NCBI GenBank assembly: GCA_937901255.1
Contig: CALCHN010000065.1
Location: 33,810 to 97,809 of the forward strand
Length of the DNA stretch: 64,000 bases
Direction of reading: 5' to 3'
Source: an uncultured Flavobacteriales bacterium
Lineage (GTDB): Bacteria; Bacteroidota; Bacteroidia; Flavobacteriales_E; Vicingaceae
Shown here one piece after another: positions 1 through 8,715 of this stretch. The number at the start of each line of letters is the position of its first letter. Positions within the stretch are counted from its first letter, which is position 1. The notes beneath the pieces are model-generated. The model saw only the letters and a list, made by a program, of their open reading frames with translations. It was not told where the DNA came from and did not search any database. A program made the position numbers and the translations under genes.

Positions 1-507
1 CACATTAAAAAAGACTTAAGTACTGTTGAATGGGTAGGAAAAAAAGTTACCGGACAACACAACGGTACAATTGAAATTAAAGAAGGAACAGTAAAGGTTG
101 AAGATAATAAAATTGTAGGTGGAGAAGTGATTATTGATATGACATCAATAGTAGTTTCAGATTTAGAAGGAGATATGAAAGGCAAATTAGAAGGACACTT
201 AAACTCAGCTGACTTTTTTGATACTGAAAACCACGGTGAAGCCATTTTAAAAATCAAATCAACCAAACAAAAGAAAGGAAATACTTATACTGTAAAAGCT
301 GATTTAACCATTAAAGGAATCACTAAAGAAATAGAATTTCCTGCTACTATTGAAGTAAAAGATGGAAAAGTAGCTGCTTATGCTGAAGTTAAAGTTGACA
401 GAACTTTATACGATATTAAATACGGTTCAGGAAAGTTTTTTGAAGGCTTAGGAGACAAAATGATTGACGACTTCTTTACAGTTAAATTTAAAGTAGCAGC
501 AAAGTAA
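1..507 (+). CDS. YceI-like domain protein (5' end outside window)
   Basis: The frame is open from base 1 to the TAA at 505-507 (168 codons), so the start and any signal peptide lie upstream. The visible part begins HIKKDLSTVEWVGKKVTG and continues with GQHNGTIEI and a VIIDMTSI segment, which is the typical order of the YceI lipocalin-like fold (a tryptophan strand, then a GxHxG strand, then the IDM strand). Near the C-terminus it has LTIKGITKEIEFPA and a VDRTLYDIKYGSGKFF segment, also as in the family. YceI proteins are usually periplasmic or secreted and bind isoprenoid-like lipids in a beta-barrel; no substrate can be deduced here. A GTG at 127 could be mistaken for a start, but it falls inside the conserved fold. 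Family assignment is firm, precise role unknown. Confidence 0.85.
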   Translation, partial: HIKKDLSTVEWVGKKVTGQHNGTIEIKEGTVKVEDNKIVGGEVIIDMTSIVVSDLEGDMKGKLEGHLNSADFFDTENHGEAILKIKSTKQKKGNTYTVKADLTIKGITKEIEFPATIEVKDGKVAAYAEVKVDRTLYDIKYGSGKFFEGLGDKMIDDFFTVKFKVAAK

Positions 508-529
508 TTTTTACCAAATAGTTGAATAG

Positions 530-556
530 AAAAGAGCATGTAAATCATGCTCTTTT
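530..556. terminator. bidirectional intrinsic terminator
   Basis: An 11-base stem (AAAAGAGCATG, 530-540, pairing with 546-556) with a 5-base loop, followed by a T-run on the plus strand and, because of the A-rich left arm, a T-run on the minus strand. It sits between the convergent YceI-like gene and rdgB, ending both. Confidence 0.85.
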
Positions 557-557
557 T

Positions 558-1139
558 TTATTTTTTTGAATTTAAGAAGTTAATTAGTTTTTTTACAGCA
601 CGACCTCTATGGCTTATGTTGTTTTTTTCAGACAATGGCATTTCTGCAAAAGTGATTTCATAGCCATTTGGTTTAAAAATAGGGTCGTAACCAAAACCAT
701 CTTTCCCGTGTTTTTCTTTGGTAATTTTACCTTCAATAATTCCTTCAAAAATGTTTATTTTGCCATTAATTACTAATGCAACAACTGTTTTAAATTGAGC
801 ATTTCTGTCGGAGGAATTGCTTAATTTTTGAAGCACTTTATCCATGTTTTTATCGGCATTTTTTTCTTTTCCTGCATACCTTGCCGAGTAAACTCCGGGC
901 TCACCATGCAAGGCATTAATTTCTAGTCCCGTATCATCGGCAAAGCAATTATAGCCGTATTTTTCATAAACATATTGAGCTTTCAAAATAGCATTTCCTT
1001 CAATGGTGTTGGCTGTTTCAGGAATGTCTTCATTACAGCCAATATTTTTTAGACTTAATATTTTAAAACTCTTTGGCAACAAAGCATTTATTTCTTTAAT
1101 TTTATTTTCGTTATTTGTAGCAAAAACCAATTCTATCAT
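558..1139 (-). CDS. rdgB: XTP/dITP pyrophosphatase (RdgB/HAM1)
   Basis: This is the non-canonical purine NTP pyrophosphatase that hydrolyses XTP and dITP to monophosphates and so keeps deaminated purines out of DNA and RNA; it is cytosolic. From the ATG at 1139 the protein has 193 residues, the usual family length. It starts MIELVFATNNENKIKEI (the phosphate-binding TxNxxK motif), has FADDTGLEINAL with the catalytic acidic pair, GEPGVYSARYAG, KDGFGYDPIF, and ends with SHRGRAVKKL, the base-recognition SHR motif. The frame is open further upstream to an ATG at 1184, but that adds 15 residues with no counterpart in the family and overlaps the region of the divergent aminotransferase remnant. It is convergent with the YceI-like gene. 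Confidence 0.95.
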   Translation of the reverse strand: MIELVFATNNENKIKEINALLPKSFKILSLKNIGCNEDIPETANTIEGNAILKAQYVYEKYGYNCFADDTGLEINALHGEPGVYSARYAGKEKNADKNMDKVLQKLSNSSDRNAQFKTVVALVINGKINIFEGIIEGKITKEKHGKDGFGYDPIFKPNGYEITFAEMPLSEKNNISHRGRAVKKLINFLNSKK

Positions 1140-1146
1140 AACTATT

Positions 1147-1506
1147 TTGAAAATTCCGTTAAACATACCATTTGTTTCTGGCAACGAAGTTACTTACTTA
1201 AATGAAGTAATTGCAAATAAAAGTTTTTCTTATCCTAGAGGTTTTTCAAAAAAATGTGAGTTGGAATTATCAAAAATTACAGGTTGCAAAACAGTTAGGT
1301 TAACAGTAATTAGTACTTCAGCCTACACACATTATTCTCCTTTGCATTTAAGTGATAAAGGCAAGAAAACTCCTTATTTTTGCTCAACAAACGATTATAG
1401 TAAGATAGAAAGTGATAGGTTACTAAGGTTGCCTTTACATGTTGATTTGAATTCAGATAAAGAGAATTTGTGTATAGAACTTATTAATCAATATTTTAAA
1501 AAGTAA
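1147..1506 (+). pseudogene. internally deleted DegT/DnrJ/EryC1 sugar aminotransferase (WecE/RffA type) remnant
   Basis: The translated frame (TTG at 1147, stop 1504-1506) has two recognisable halves. The first ~50 residues (IPFVSGNEVTYLNEVIANK, then FSKKCELELSKITGCK and VRLT) match the N-terminus of TDP-4-oxo-6-deoxyglucose transaminases, which normally continue with a Ser/Thr-rich segment. The rest (AYTHYSPLHLSDKGKK, then ESDRLLRLPLHVDL and a helix to the end) matches the last ~70 residues of the same family (HYxPLHLSPxG ... DRLLRLPLxxxL). About 250 residues of the usual ~375 are missing between them, including the PLP-binding lysine. The junction lies near 1305-1325 and the frame has stayed open. 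The remnant cannot be an active transaminase. It abuts the next gene, whose ATG follows the stop directly. Confidence 0.8.
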
Positions 1507-2871
1507 ATGCTATCTGAATCAAATATTATCTATTATGATTTAAAATTAGGACTATATGACACTTGTTTGGCTATACTTTATTTTGGAATAGTTTATTTAA
1601 TTGCTTATTACTATAAGAGAATTAAAATTGATAAAAATCCTGAATATAAATATTTCATACTTGGCTTAACAGCAAAAGTAGTTGGTGGGTTTACTTTCGC
1701 TTTATTAACAGTTTATTACTACAAAGGAGGTGATAGTTTAAGTTATTATAAAGCAGCGGATGATATTACTAAACTTGCAGCACATAACCCTTTTCGGTTA
1801 ATTGAATTAATGTTTACATCATATTCAGAACTTAATTTATCTCAGGATTTTTTAGATTATTACACTAAGGATTTTATTAATGGAAGAGATGTTTGGGTAT
1901 TAGTAAAACTTACTATTATCACAAATATAATTGGCTTGTTTTCTTATGGCACCACAACCGTATTATTTGCATCAATCTCTTTTATTGGGTTATGGATGGC
2001 TTATTCAAATATCTGCAAACTTTATCCTAAATATAGTGGCTATTTATTAGTTAGTTTTTTTATGATGCCCTCTATTATATTTTGGGGTTCCGGAGTGTTG
2101 AAAGATACTGTAACTATGGGGTGTATGGGATGGATGATTTATGCTTTTTCCAATATTTTTATTTTTAAAAGAAAAGTTTATATAAGTATCGGTTTAATAG
2201 TTATATCCTCCTTATTAATTATTTATCTTAAGCCTTATATTTTGTATATTTTATTACCCACATTGTTAATATGGGGACAGGCTAATTTAAAAAACTTAAT
2301 TAAAGGAAGTTTTATAAGAATCATATTAATCCCGATGATTGTATTAACAATATCTATAAGTACTTTTTTTGTATTACAAAAAATTTCAATTGGAGCAGGA
2401 AAATATGATATAGATAAGTTAGAACAAACATTAGAAGGGTTTCAGTCTTGGCATGAATATTTAGCAGGAACACAAGATCAATCTGGTTATACATTAGGAG
2501 AAATAGAATTTACCCCGTTAGGTTATTTAAAAGTAGCACCTGCCGCTTTTAATGTTACTTTTTTTAGACCTTACTTATGGGAAATTAGAAATGTACCGAC
2601 CTTAATTGGTGCCTTAGAAAGTTTCTTAATATTATTGTTTGTTCTTTATTTATTGTTAAAGTACAGATTTCAGTTTTTTAGAATCATGTTTAAAAATAAA
2701 GACATATTGTTTATGATGATTTTTGCTTCAATTTTCGGGATAATAGTAGGAGTTAGTTCCTATAACTTCGGAGCATTATCAAGATACAAAATGCCAGCTC
2801 AGTTACTTTTTGTAAGTGCTTTGTTTTTGATTTATAATATAGCAAAAGATGAAAGAAAAATGTTAAAATGA
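1507..2871 (+). CDS. polytopic membrane protein of the polysaccharide locus (possible Wzy-like polymerase)
   Basis: A 454-residue protein with roughly ten hydrophobic segments spread along its length. A soluble stretch after the second segment contains GGDSLSYYKAADD, and a later stretch has FWGSGVLKDTVTMG. These Gly-Asp and Gly-x-Leu-Lys-Asp signatures are seen in membrane proteins of Bacteroidota glycan loci, and the layout resembles EpsG/Wzy-type polymerases. A long extracytoplasmic loop (around residues 300-345) is also polymerase-like. No catalytic motif proves the role. The ATG at 1507 follows the stop of the aminotransferase remnant with no gap, so the two were probably co-transcribed. 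It is convergent with the glycosyltransferase that ends at 2874. Alternative: a glycolipid transferase or another membrane enzyme. Confidence 0.6.
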   Translation: MLSESNIIYYDLKLGLYDTCLAILYFGIVYLIAYYYKRIKIDKNPEYKYFILGLTAKVVGGFTFALLTVYYYKGGDSLSYYKAADDITKLAAHNPFRLIELMFTSYSELNLSQDFLDYYTKDFINGRDVWVLVKLTIITNIIGLFSYGTTTVLFASISFIGLWMAYSNICKLYPKYSGYLLVSFFMMPSIIFWGSGVLKDTVTMGCMGWMIYAFSNIFIFKRKVYISIGLIVISSLLIIYLKPYILYILLPTLLIWGQANLKNLIKGSFIRIILIPMIVLTISISTFFVLQKISIGAGKYDIDKLEQTLEGFQSWHEYLAGTQDQSGYTLGEIEFTPLGYLKVAPAAFNVTFFRPYLWEIRNVPTLIGALESFLILLFVLYLLLKYRFQFFRIMFKNKDILFMMIFASIFGIIVGVSSYNFGALSRYKMPAQLLFVSALFLIYNIAKDERKMLK

Positions 2872-2873
2872 AC

Positions 2874-3950
2874 TTAATGTTTTAATAAGGAAATTAAAAC
2901 ATCTTTATGAGCGTTAACAGAATAGTTGTCTTCTATAGTTTTTCTACCATTTTTTCCTAATGTTTCTCTTAGTTCTTTTGATTCAATTAAAGCACTTAGT
3001 TTACTTATCCATTCGTTTTTATTAGAGGCTAAAAAACCATTTTTTCCATCATCAATAATTTCGGTATTAACACCAACTGGCGACATAATAGTTGGAATTT
3101 CTAAAGCCATATATTGAAGACCTTTAAAACCGCACTTGCCCTTAGCCCATTCGTTATCAGGCAAAGGCATTATGCCAATATCAATTTGAGATAAATCTTC
3201 AATTTCTGATGATTGTTTCCACTCAACAAATTTCAATTTAAATTTATTGCTAATAATGGGTTGATTGGAAATCATAATAATTTTTACGTGCGAATATGTT
3301 GCTGTAACATGTTGTAAAACATCACTTATTAGCTCTAAATGTTTGTTGGTGGTAGAAGATCCTGTCCATCCTATTTTAATAGTGTCGGTTGTTGTTCTCT
3401 CTATAGGAATAGGACAATGGTAATTGGTGTCTATAGTAGTAGGGATAATATGGACATTGGAGTTAAATTGTTTAGCATAACTGCTTAAAAAATTATTTCC
3501 GGCTATAATCGTTTTTGAATAAGCAATTATAGATTTTGTTTTATCGGGAAACTTTAACCAACTTAGGTTTTGATTGGCATTAGAAACATCTTTTAACCAA
3601 ATAGCATCATCAAAATCAAAAATTAGTTCTTTCTTAAATAATTTTGAATATATCCACTCGAAATAAGCTGGACCAATCATTGCAGCTTCTCTATGGATAA
3701 ATAGTTTATCGTATTGATGTAGTTTTAAAAGGAGTAAATGCCTATTTAACAACCCTTTTAAAATACCTAATGTTTTTCTTAACAAAAATCCTTTTTGATA
3801 GAAAATTTTCCATGTTGCTTCATCTAAAAAAGATAAGGTGTCATAGTCAATATTTTCATCTTTAAAAAAAGAGAAATATTGCTCAAATCTAAATCGTTGG
3901 CTTGGAGCGGAGTTAGTTGGGTAAGGTGTTAAGAAAAGTATTTTTGTCAT
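2874..3950 (-). CDS. glycosyltransferase family 4
   Basis: A 358-residue GT-B enzyme expected to add a sugar to a lipid-linked glycan on the cytoplasmic face. It begins MTKILFLTPYPTNSAPSQRF, the usual first strand of group 1 transferases, and the C-terminal domain has IKIGWTGSSTTNKHL followed by GFKGLQYMALEIPTIMSP, the nucleotide-sugar-binding segment with GFKxxQYMA. The chosen start is the ATG at 3950. The open frame reaches a TTG at 3962, which would overlap the upstream epimerase gene; the ATG gives a 1-base gap instead. It is the last gene of the minus-strand group amidotransferase-epimerase-glycosyltransferase. Donor and acceptor unknown. Confidence 0.88.
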   Translation of the reverse strand: MTKILFLTPYPTNSAPSQRFRFEQYFSFFKDENIDYDTLSFLDEATWKIFYQKGFLLRKTLGILKGLLNRHLLLLKLHQYDKLFIHREAAMIGPAYFEWIYSKLFKKELIFDFDDAIWLKDVSNANQNLSWLKFPDKTKSIIAYSKTIIAGNNFLSSYAKQFNSNVHIIPTTIDTNYHCPIPIERTTTDTIKIGWTGSSTTNKHLELISDVLQHVTATYSHVKIIMISNQPIISNKFKLKFVEWKQSSEIEDLSQIDIGIMPLPDNEWAKGKCGFKGLQYMALEIPTIMSPVGVNTEIIDDGKNGFLASNKNEWISKLSALIESKELRETLGKNGRKTIEDNYSVNAHKDVLISLLKH

Positions 3951-3951
3951 C

Positions 3952-4947
3952 TTAGTTTTCAACCCAAAAAGGAGGTAGTTTTTCAGTAATTTCTATGTTT
4001 TCAAATTTTGAACTTTCTCTAGCTCCAGCATCTTTTGCCCAAGTTGCCATTTTTTGAATACCTGTTTCTAGTGAGGTAAACTTATCTATTCCAAAAATTG
4101 TTTTGGCTTTTTGATGGTCTGCATGTGCATGAACCACTTCATTTCTAGGATCTAAGTGCATTATAGGTTGATTAATCCCCATTGCATTTTGTATGGTTTC
4201 TGCCAGTTGTAAAATAGTATATTCTTGATCTGCACCTATATTAAAAATTTCGTTTTCAGTTGCTTTAATGTTTACACAATTGGCAATATATGGAGCAACA
4301 TCATCAATATAACTAAAGGCTCTTGTTTGTTTTCCATCACCAAAAACTGACAACGATTTACCTTGCATTAACTGATTCATAAAAATTCCTATTACATTTC
4401 TGTATTTATCTCCAATGTTTTGATATTCTCCATAAACATTGTGTGGACGGAAAATGGTATAATTCAGCCCAAACATTTCATGGGCAGTTTTTAAATCCAA
4501 CTCAACAGCATATTTTGCTACTCCATAAGGATCTTCAGGTTGTGGGTGCATGTCTTCTCGCATTGGAGGTGTTAAAGCGCCATAGACTGCTATTGAAGAA
4601 GTAAAAACAAAACGCTCAATTTTGTGTTTAATAGCTTCATTAATTAGGTTGATACTTCCTATTAAATTGTTGTTATAGTTAAACCTTCTAATAAAATGAC
4701 TTAATCCTTCGGCCGCATAAGCTGCTAAATGGTAAACATAATCAAACTTATAATCGATAAACAATTGTGATATTAGTTTTTCATCAGTAACAGAGCCTTT
4801 AACAAAAATGGCTTCTGTATTTACAAAGTCCTCAAAACCACCGCTTAAATCGTCAAGAACTATAACATTGTGTCCTAATTTAATTAAATGATTGGTAACA
4901 TGAGCTCCAATAAAACCTGCTCCTCCGGTAACTAATGATGTTGGCAT
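3952..4947 (-). CDS. NAD-dependent epimerase/dehydratase (extended SDR)
   Basis: A 331-residue extended short-chain dehydrogenase, probably a UDP-sugar 4-epimerase or related nucleotide-sugar enzyme. It starts MPTSLVTGGAGFIGAHV with the Rossmann TGGAGFIG motif, has VYHLAAYAAEG, the serine of FTSSIAVYG, and the catalytic PYGVAKYAVE (Tyr-x3-Lys). Later come FRPHNVYGE and IFNIGADQEYT, typical of the UDP-glucose 4-epimerase group. It is distinct from the galE at 16851, so it probably serves a sugar special to this glycan. It lies between the amidotransferase and the GT4 gene, all on the minus strand. Substrate not determinable. Confidence 0.88.
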   Translation of the reverse strand: MPTSLVTGGAGFIGAHVTNHLIKLGHNVIVLDDLSGGFEDFVNTEAIFVKGSVTDEKLISQLFIDYKFDYVYHLAAYAAEGLSHFIRRFNYNNNLIGSINLINEAIKHKIERFVFTSSIAVYGALTPPMREDMHPQPEDPYGVAKYAVELDLKTAHEMFGLNYTIFRPHNVYGEYQNIGDKYRNVIGIFMNQLMQGKSLSVFGDGKQTRAFSYIDDVAPYIANCVNIKATENEIFNIGADQEYTILQLAETIQNAMGINQPIMHLDPRNEVVHAHADHQKAKTIFGIDKFTSLETGIQKMATWAKDAGARESSKFENIEITEKLPPFWVEN

Positions 4948-5017
4948 AGTTGTTTATAAATCTAATATGTTTGACAAAAATAAACAAAACAGAAAAACTA
5001 ATGCGGTAATTTTCAAG

Positions 5018-6127
5018 TTAGAAGAATTTACGATAAGCATTATAAATAAACTCTAGCAATTTTTTGTTGTTGGGATAATCATTATGGGTTTTAGGAGGAG
5101 TATCCATTATAGCGTCAAATTCAGTAATCGAGAGTTCTAATTTTTTACATAAATACTCTTTGTCTTCATTTACTAAATTTATATCATAAGACTTACCTTT
5201 TAGTTCTTCCAAAGCCTCTTCTCTGGTTATTTCGCCAGAGCAAATTAAAGAAGAAGAGGTTGATTTACGGTAGTCAATATTAAATTTTTCAGGAAGTATA
5301 TAAGATTGTACAAAACGTGTGTATCTTGATTCGTAATGTTTACCACCGTAGTATTTCCAATTTAATTCATTTTCAAGTAAAGCAACGGCTTCTTTTTTAG
5401 AATAGGGAAGGTAGTTAAGAAAATAAATGATTTTAATTCCTTTAAAAAATTTGTAATACATTTCTTTTAGAAAACCGAAAGTTGGGAAAGTTTTTAAAGG
5501 TTTATTTCCAAATTGTTTTTGGATAGCATACAGGTATTTTTCATCTTTAGCATCATAATGCCAACTTTTGGGCAAAATACCTTCGGTAGCAAAGTTTCCT
5601 CCACTAAGTATGTATTTAATATTATGTTTTGCGGCTACTTTGTGAAGTACAGCTAATATGGCAATGTCTGTAGGAGTTTCTATTTCAGGTACTGAAGCTC
5701 TTAAGAAAGATAGTTGAAGATCTTTAAATTCTTCCCAGTCTAATACATGTGTGTGTAAGTCTATATCGAGTTTATGGAGTATTTTTTCTATATTACTTAC
5801 TGCTAATTCAGAGTTCCATCCATTATCTAGGTGGACTGCAAGTGGTTTTAAACCGAGTGCTTTCGCCTTGTAAGCAACGTAACAACTATCAATACCACCA
5901 CTAATACCTACTACACAATCATATTTTAGGTTTTTACCTGCAGATTTAATTTTTTCAATAATTTCATTAAGCTGTTGGTCGCTTGATGTTCCTTGGTACA
6001 TCTGCTTTGCAGTATGTTCTAAAAAATTTGTACAATGATTGCAAAATCCATTTTCATCAAATGTAATTTCAGAGTCGGAAGTATCCATTACACATCTGTT
6101 ACATTGTTGGTAAATGTCTTTTTTCAT
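5018..6127 (-). CDS. N-acetyl sugar amidotransferase (WbpG/PseA type)
   Basis: A 369-residue ATP-pyrophosphatase that converts a sugar carboxyl or acetamido group to an amidine or amide using ammonia. The N-terminus has a zinc-binding CNRCVMDTSDSEI and, after it, CNHC; the PP-loop is GISGGIDSCYVAY near residues 79-91, followed by AVHLDNGWNSE. ILSGGNFATEG is a second conserved segment. Related enzymes (WbpG, LegZ-like) normally take ammonia from HisH/HisF homologues encoded beside them; none is present in this window. It is the first gene of the minus-strand trio and has a good -7 box 38 bases upstream. It is divergent from the flippase gene. Confidence 0.85.
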   Translation of the reverse strand: MKKDIYQQCNRCVMDTSDSEITFDENGFCNHCTNFLEHTAKQMYQGTSSDQQLNEIIEKIKSAGKNLKYDCVVGISGGIDSCYVAYKAKALGLKPLAVHLDNGWNSELAVSNIEKILHKLDIDLHTHVLDWEEFKDLQLSFLRASVPEIETPTDIAILAVLHKVAAKHNIKYILSGGNFATEGILPKSWHYDAKDEKYLYAIQKQFGNKPLKTFPTFGFLKEMYYKFFKGIKIIYFLNYLPYSKKEAVALLENELNWKYYGGKHYESRYTRFVQSYILPEKFNIDYRKSTSSSLICSGEITREEALEELKGKSYDINLVNEDKEYLCKKLELSITEFDAIMDTPPKTHNDYPNNKKLLEFIYNAYRKFF

Positions 6128-6164
6128 AAATAAAAGGTACTAATTTTTAGTTTTGAATAGGTTA

Positions 6165-6172
6165 CAAAGGTA
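6165..6172 (-). promoter_or_regulatory. -7 box (TACCTTTG) of the amidotransferase gene
   Basis: On the minus strand the bases read TACCTTTG, a perfect match to the Bacteroidota TAnnTTTG element, 38 bases before the ATG at 6127. No clear -33 TTTG lies at the usual distance, so the call rests on the -7 box and its position. Confidence 0.5.
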
Positions 6173-6271
6173 TATTTTAATCAGACATATTTTGATATAT
6201 AGCGGTAAAAAGCAATTAAATTATCATTCAATTTAGTTATTTTAGCCTATTGTTATTTATACATTGACTAA

Positions 6272-7606
6272 ATGCTTGGGAGAAACCTTATTAATTCTGT
6301 ACTTACTCAAATTCCTGTTTTTATATTGGGAATTGTTAGTGGAGTATTTTCTACAAGAATTTTGGGTGAAGAAGCAAAAGGAATTTTTTCTTTATTTCAG
6401 GCAAATTATCTGTTATTTCTACTAATTTTTTCCTTTGGAATTCAAACAGGAGTTGTTTACTTCGTGTCAAGTAAAAAATATACAGAACAAGTTGTTGCAG
6501 GAATTTCATTGACAATCTTTTTGGTAAGTTCGAGTATTTTATTAGGATTACTATTTACTACATATTATCTTGATATCAGTTCATTTTATTTACCCGAGAA
6601 TTATGATACAATACCATATCTTATTTCGTTGTTTGTACTTTTTTTTCTATCCTTTTTTAATAACTTAATTACCTCCTTTTTTCAAGCTCGTTCTAAATTC
6701 AATGTAATTAATAGAATCTCCATTATTAATAGTGTGATAAATGCGGCTCTATTTCCAATACTCTATTTTTATCTGCAAGAGAAACAAATTACAGTAATTG
6801 AAAAGTTTAATTACGTTTTAGTTGCTACATTAATATTGTTATTATTAAATAGTATTATTTGGTTTTATTTATATATGAAACAAATAGCTATTATACCTAA
6901 GCTTAATACTACTATTATAAATAAAATAAAAGAGTTTGTTGCTTATAGCTTATTAATTTATATAGGAATGTTTGTTAATTTTTTTAACTACAGATTGGAT
7001 TTGTGGATAGTTAACCATTATTTAGATGAAAAACCGTTGAGCCATTATTCGTTAGCAGCTAATATTGTTCAAATTATTTTATACTTATCGGTAACCATTG
7101 CTTCCGTTATTCTCCCAAAGTTATCAAATAGTGATGATGATAAGAGGTTGGTAATATTTACACAAATAAGCAGATTTAGTTTTTCATTCTTTTTTTTGTT
7201 GGTTGTTGTAGCTTTCTCAACTTCCTTTTTTATTATCCCATTAATGTATGGAGATGAGTTTGTTCCAACTATAATTCCTTTTCAAATTTTATCTATAGGT
7301 ATCTTATTTTCATGTATAACACAAATATTTTCTGTACTAATGGTGTCCTCAAACAGAAACATCTTTAACATTATAGCCTGTTCAGTAGGTTTGGTATTTA
7401 CAATTGTTTTTGATATTTATTTAATTCCTAAGTATAATATTAATGGAGCCGCTATTGCTACTTTAATTAGTTATTTTGCCATCTTTATAATTACCTATAT
7501 CTTTGTTATAACTAAAACCACAATAAAAACTAAGAATTTATTTATCCCAACCAAGCGAGATATTAGATTTTTGTACGGTATGGTAACAAAAAACTTTAAA
7601 TCATGA
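6272..7606 (+). CDS. Wzx-type polysaccharide flippase (MOP superfamily)
   Basis: A 444-residue membrane protein with about twelve hydrophobic segments and few charged residues, expected to flip undecaprenyl-linked repeat units across the inner membrane. It begins MLGRNLINSVLTQIPVFILG with VFSTRILGEEAKGIFSLFQA, the usual N-terminal pattern of the family (a Gly-Glu loop between the first two helices). The later INGAAIATLISY matches the conserved GAAxA segment in the C-terminal half. It opens the plus-strand glycan operon; its stop overlaps the next start by 4 bases (ATGA at 7603). Substrate specificity cannot be read from the sequence. Confidence 0.85.
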   Translation: MLGRNLINSVLTQIPVFILGIVSGVFSTRILGEEAKGIFSLFQANYLLFLLIFSFGIQTGVVYFVSSKKYTEQVVAGISLTIFLVSSSILLGLLFTTYYLDISSFYLPENYDTIPYLISLFVLFFLSFFNNLITSFFQARSKFNVINRISIINSVINAALFPILYFYLQEKQITVIEKFNYVLVATLILLLLNSIIWFYLYMKQIAIIPKLNTTIINKIKEFVAYSLLIYIGMFVNFFNYRLDLWIVNHYLDEKPLSHYSLAANIVQIILYLSVTIASVILPKLSNSDDDKRLVIFTQISRFSFSFFFLLVVVAFSTSFFIIPLMYGDEFVPTIIPFQILSIGILFSCITQIFSVLMVSSNRNIFNIIACSVGLVFTIVFDIYLIPKYNINGAAIATLISYFAIFIITYIFVITKTTIKTKNLFIPTKRDIRFLYGMVTKNFKS

Positions 7607-8715
7607 AAGTTGCAATTATAGAAACCGTTCATTTTCAATACGGGTTAACCCAATCTGAATTGTTCGAAGAACACCAAAAGTATTTTTTTGTAACTCAAGA
7701 TATGTATGATAAAATGCATGAATATAATTCAGCACTTTGTAATGGCAAGTTCCATGTTATTTCTGGTTTAGATGAAGAGTATGATAAAGTAATACATATT
7801 TGTAAGGAAGAAAATATTGATGTTCTTCTATTGAGTCCAATATTTGAAGGGTTTAAAGGGGCTTTGAAAATTGCAGAGACTTTAACTTGTAAAAAAGTAA
7901 TTACTATCCATAACCTTAACTTTTGGCTGAACGCTCGTTTCAGAACACTTAAATACTATAAAGAAAGAAAATTAAAACAAAAAATAGTCGCCAACTTTGA
8001 TTACATTGCGGTGGAAGATTTCATGTTTAATTACCTTAAAAATAATGACAAGTCTCTTTTTAAAAAGTATAAATTTTTATATATACCATTTACCATTTTT
8101 CATAAACGTGAAGGAAAAAAGTTTCACAAAGAAAATAATCGTTTAAAGGTTGTTTTAACAGGAAGCATTCATAAGGACAGAAGAAGGTATGAAGATGTTA
8201 TTGAAACCATTCATTTTTTTGCTGAAAAACAAGCTAACATTACTTTTTCTTTTGCGGGAAGACCTTTAGAAGAGTATGGAAAATGGGTAGTAAGTGAATT
8301 AAATAAAGCAAATAAAATACATCCTGGAATAGCTGAATATTTTCCAACAGAAGGCTTAATAACGCCTGATATGTTTTTAAAAGAAATGGAAACTTCAGAC
8401 TTGGTTCTCTCAACAAGTACAACAGAATTTAAAGCGCTGGGTACTACTGAGTATATAGGGAAAACCAAGCCAACAGCTGCTATACATGATATGATGAGTT
8501 TTGAATTACCTGGTTTACTTCCTGCTCATCTTATTGTTCCGGAAAACTTAAAAGGCTCTGTATTTAATTATGCTGAATCAAATGAATTAAAAGAAATTTT
8601 ACAAGACTTACTCGATAACCCTGAACTGTTACAAGACTGGAAAGAACAAGCATCCATTAATTCCACTTATTTTACAGCTGCTGAAATTAGAAAAAATTTA
8701 CCTTTTTTTAAATGA
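7603..8715 (+). CDS. putative GT-B glycosyltransferase
   Basis: A 370-residue soluble protein with no membrane segment. The order of secondary structure suggests a GT-B fold: an N-terminal domain with KVITIHNLNFWLN (a His in the first-domain cleft), then LKVVLTGSIHKDRRRYEDV opening the second domain, then SFAGRPLEEYG, then ETSDLVLSTSTTEF and KTKPTAAIHDMMSFELPG in the donor-binding region. There is no textbook EX7E motif, so the family is uncertain. It overlaps the flippase gene and the next gene by 4 bases each (ATGA), which points to coupled translation. Judged a glycosyltransferase from fold and context. Confidence 0.6.
   Translation: MKVAIIETVHFQYGLTQSELFEEHQKYFFVTQDMYDKMHEYNSALCNGKFHVISGLDEEYDKVIHICKEENIDVLLLSPIFEGFKGALKIAETLTCKKVITIHNLNFWLNARFRTLKYYKERKLKQKIVANFDYIAVEDFMFNYLKNNDKSLFKKYKFLYIPFTIFHKREGKKFHKENNRLKVVLTGSIHKDRRRYEDVIETIHFFAEKQANITFSFAGRPLEEYGKWVVSELNKANKIHPGIAEYFPTEGLITPDMFLKEMETSDLVLSTSTTEFKALGTTEYIGKTKPTAAIHDMMSFELPGLLPAHLIVPENLKGSVFNYAESNELKEILQDLLDNPELLQDWKEQASINSTYFTAAEIRKNLPFFK

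Noticed and set aside
1003..1146. N-terminal part of a longer frame before the aminotransferase remnant
   Set aside because: It lies on the opposite strand of rdgB and has no family similarity; the conserved part begins near 1147-1159.
1140..1184. Upstream ATG start for rdgB
   Set aside because: It adds 15 residues not found in the family; the ATG at 1139 gives the standard N-terminus.
3951..3962. TTG start of the GT4 gene overlapping the epimerase
   Set aside because: The ATG at 3950 starts directly at the conserved first strand and avoids the overlap.
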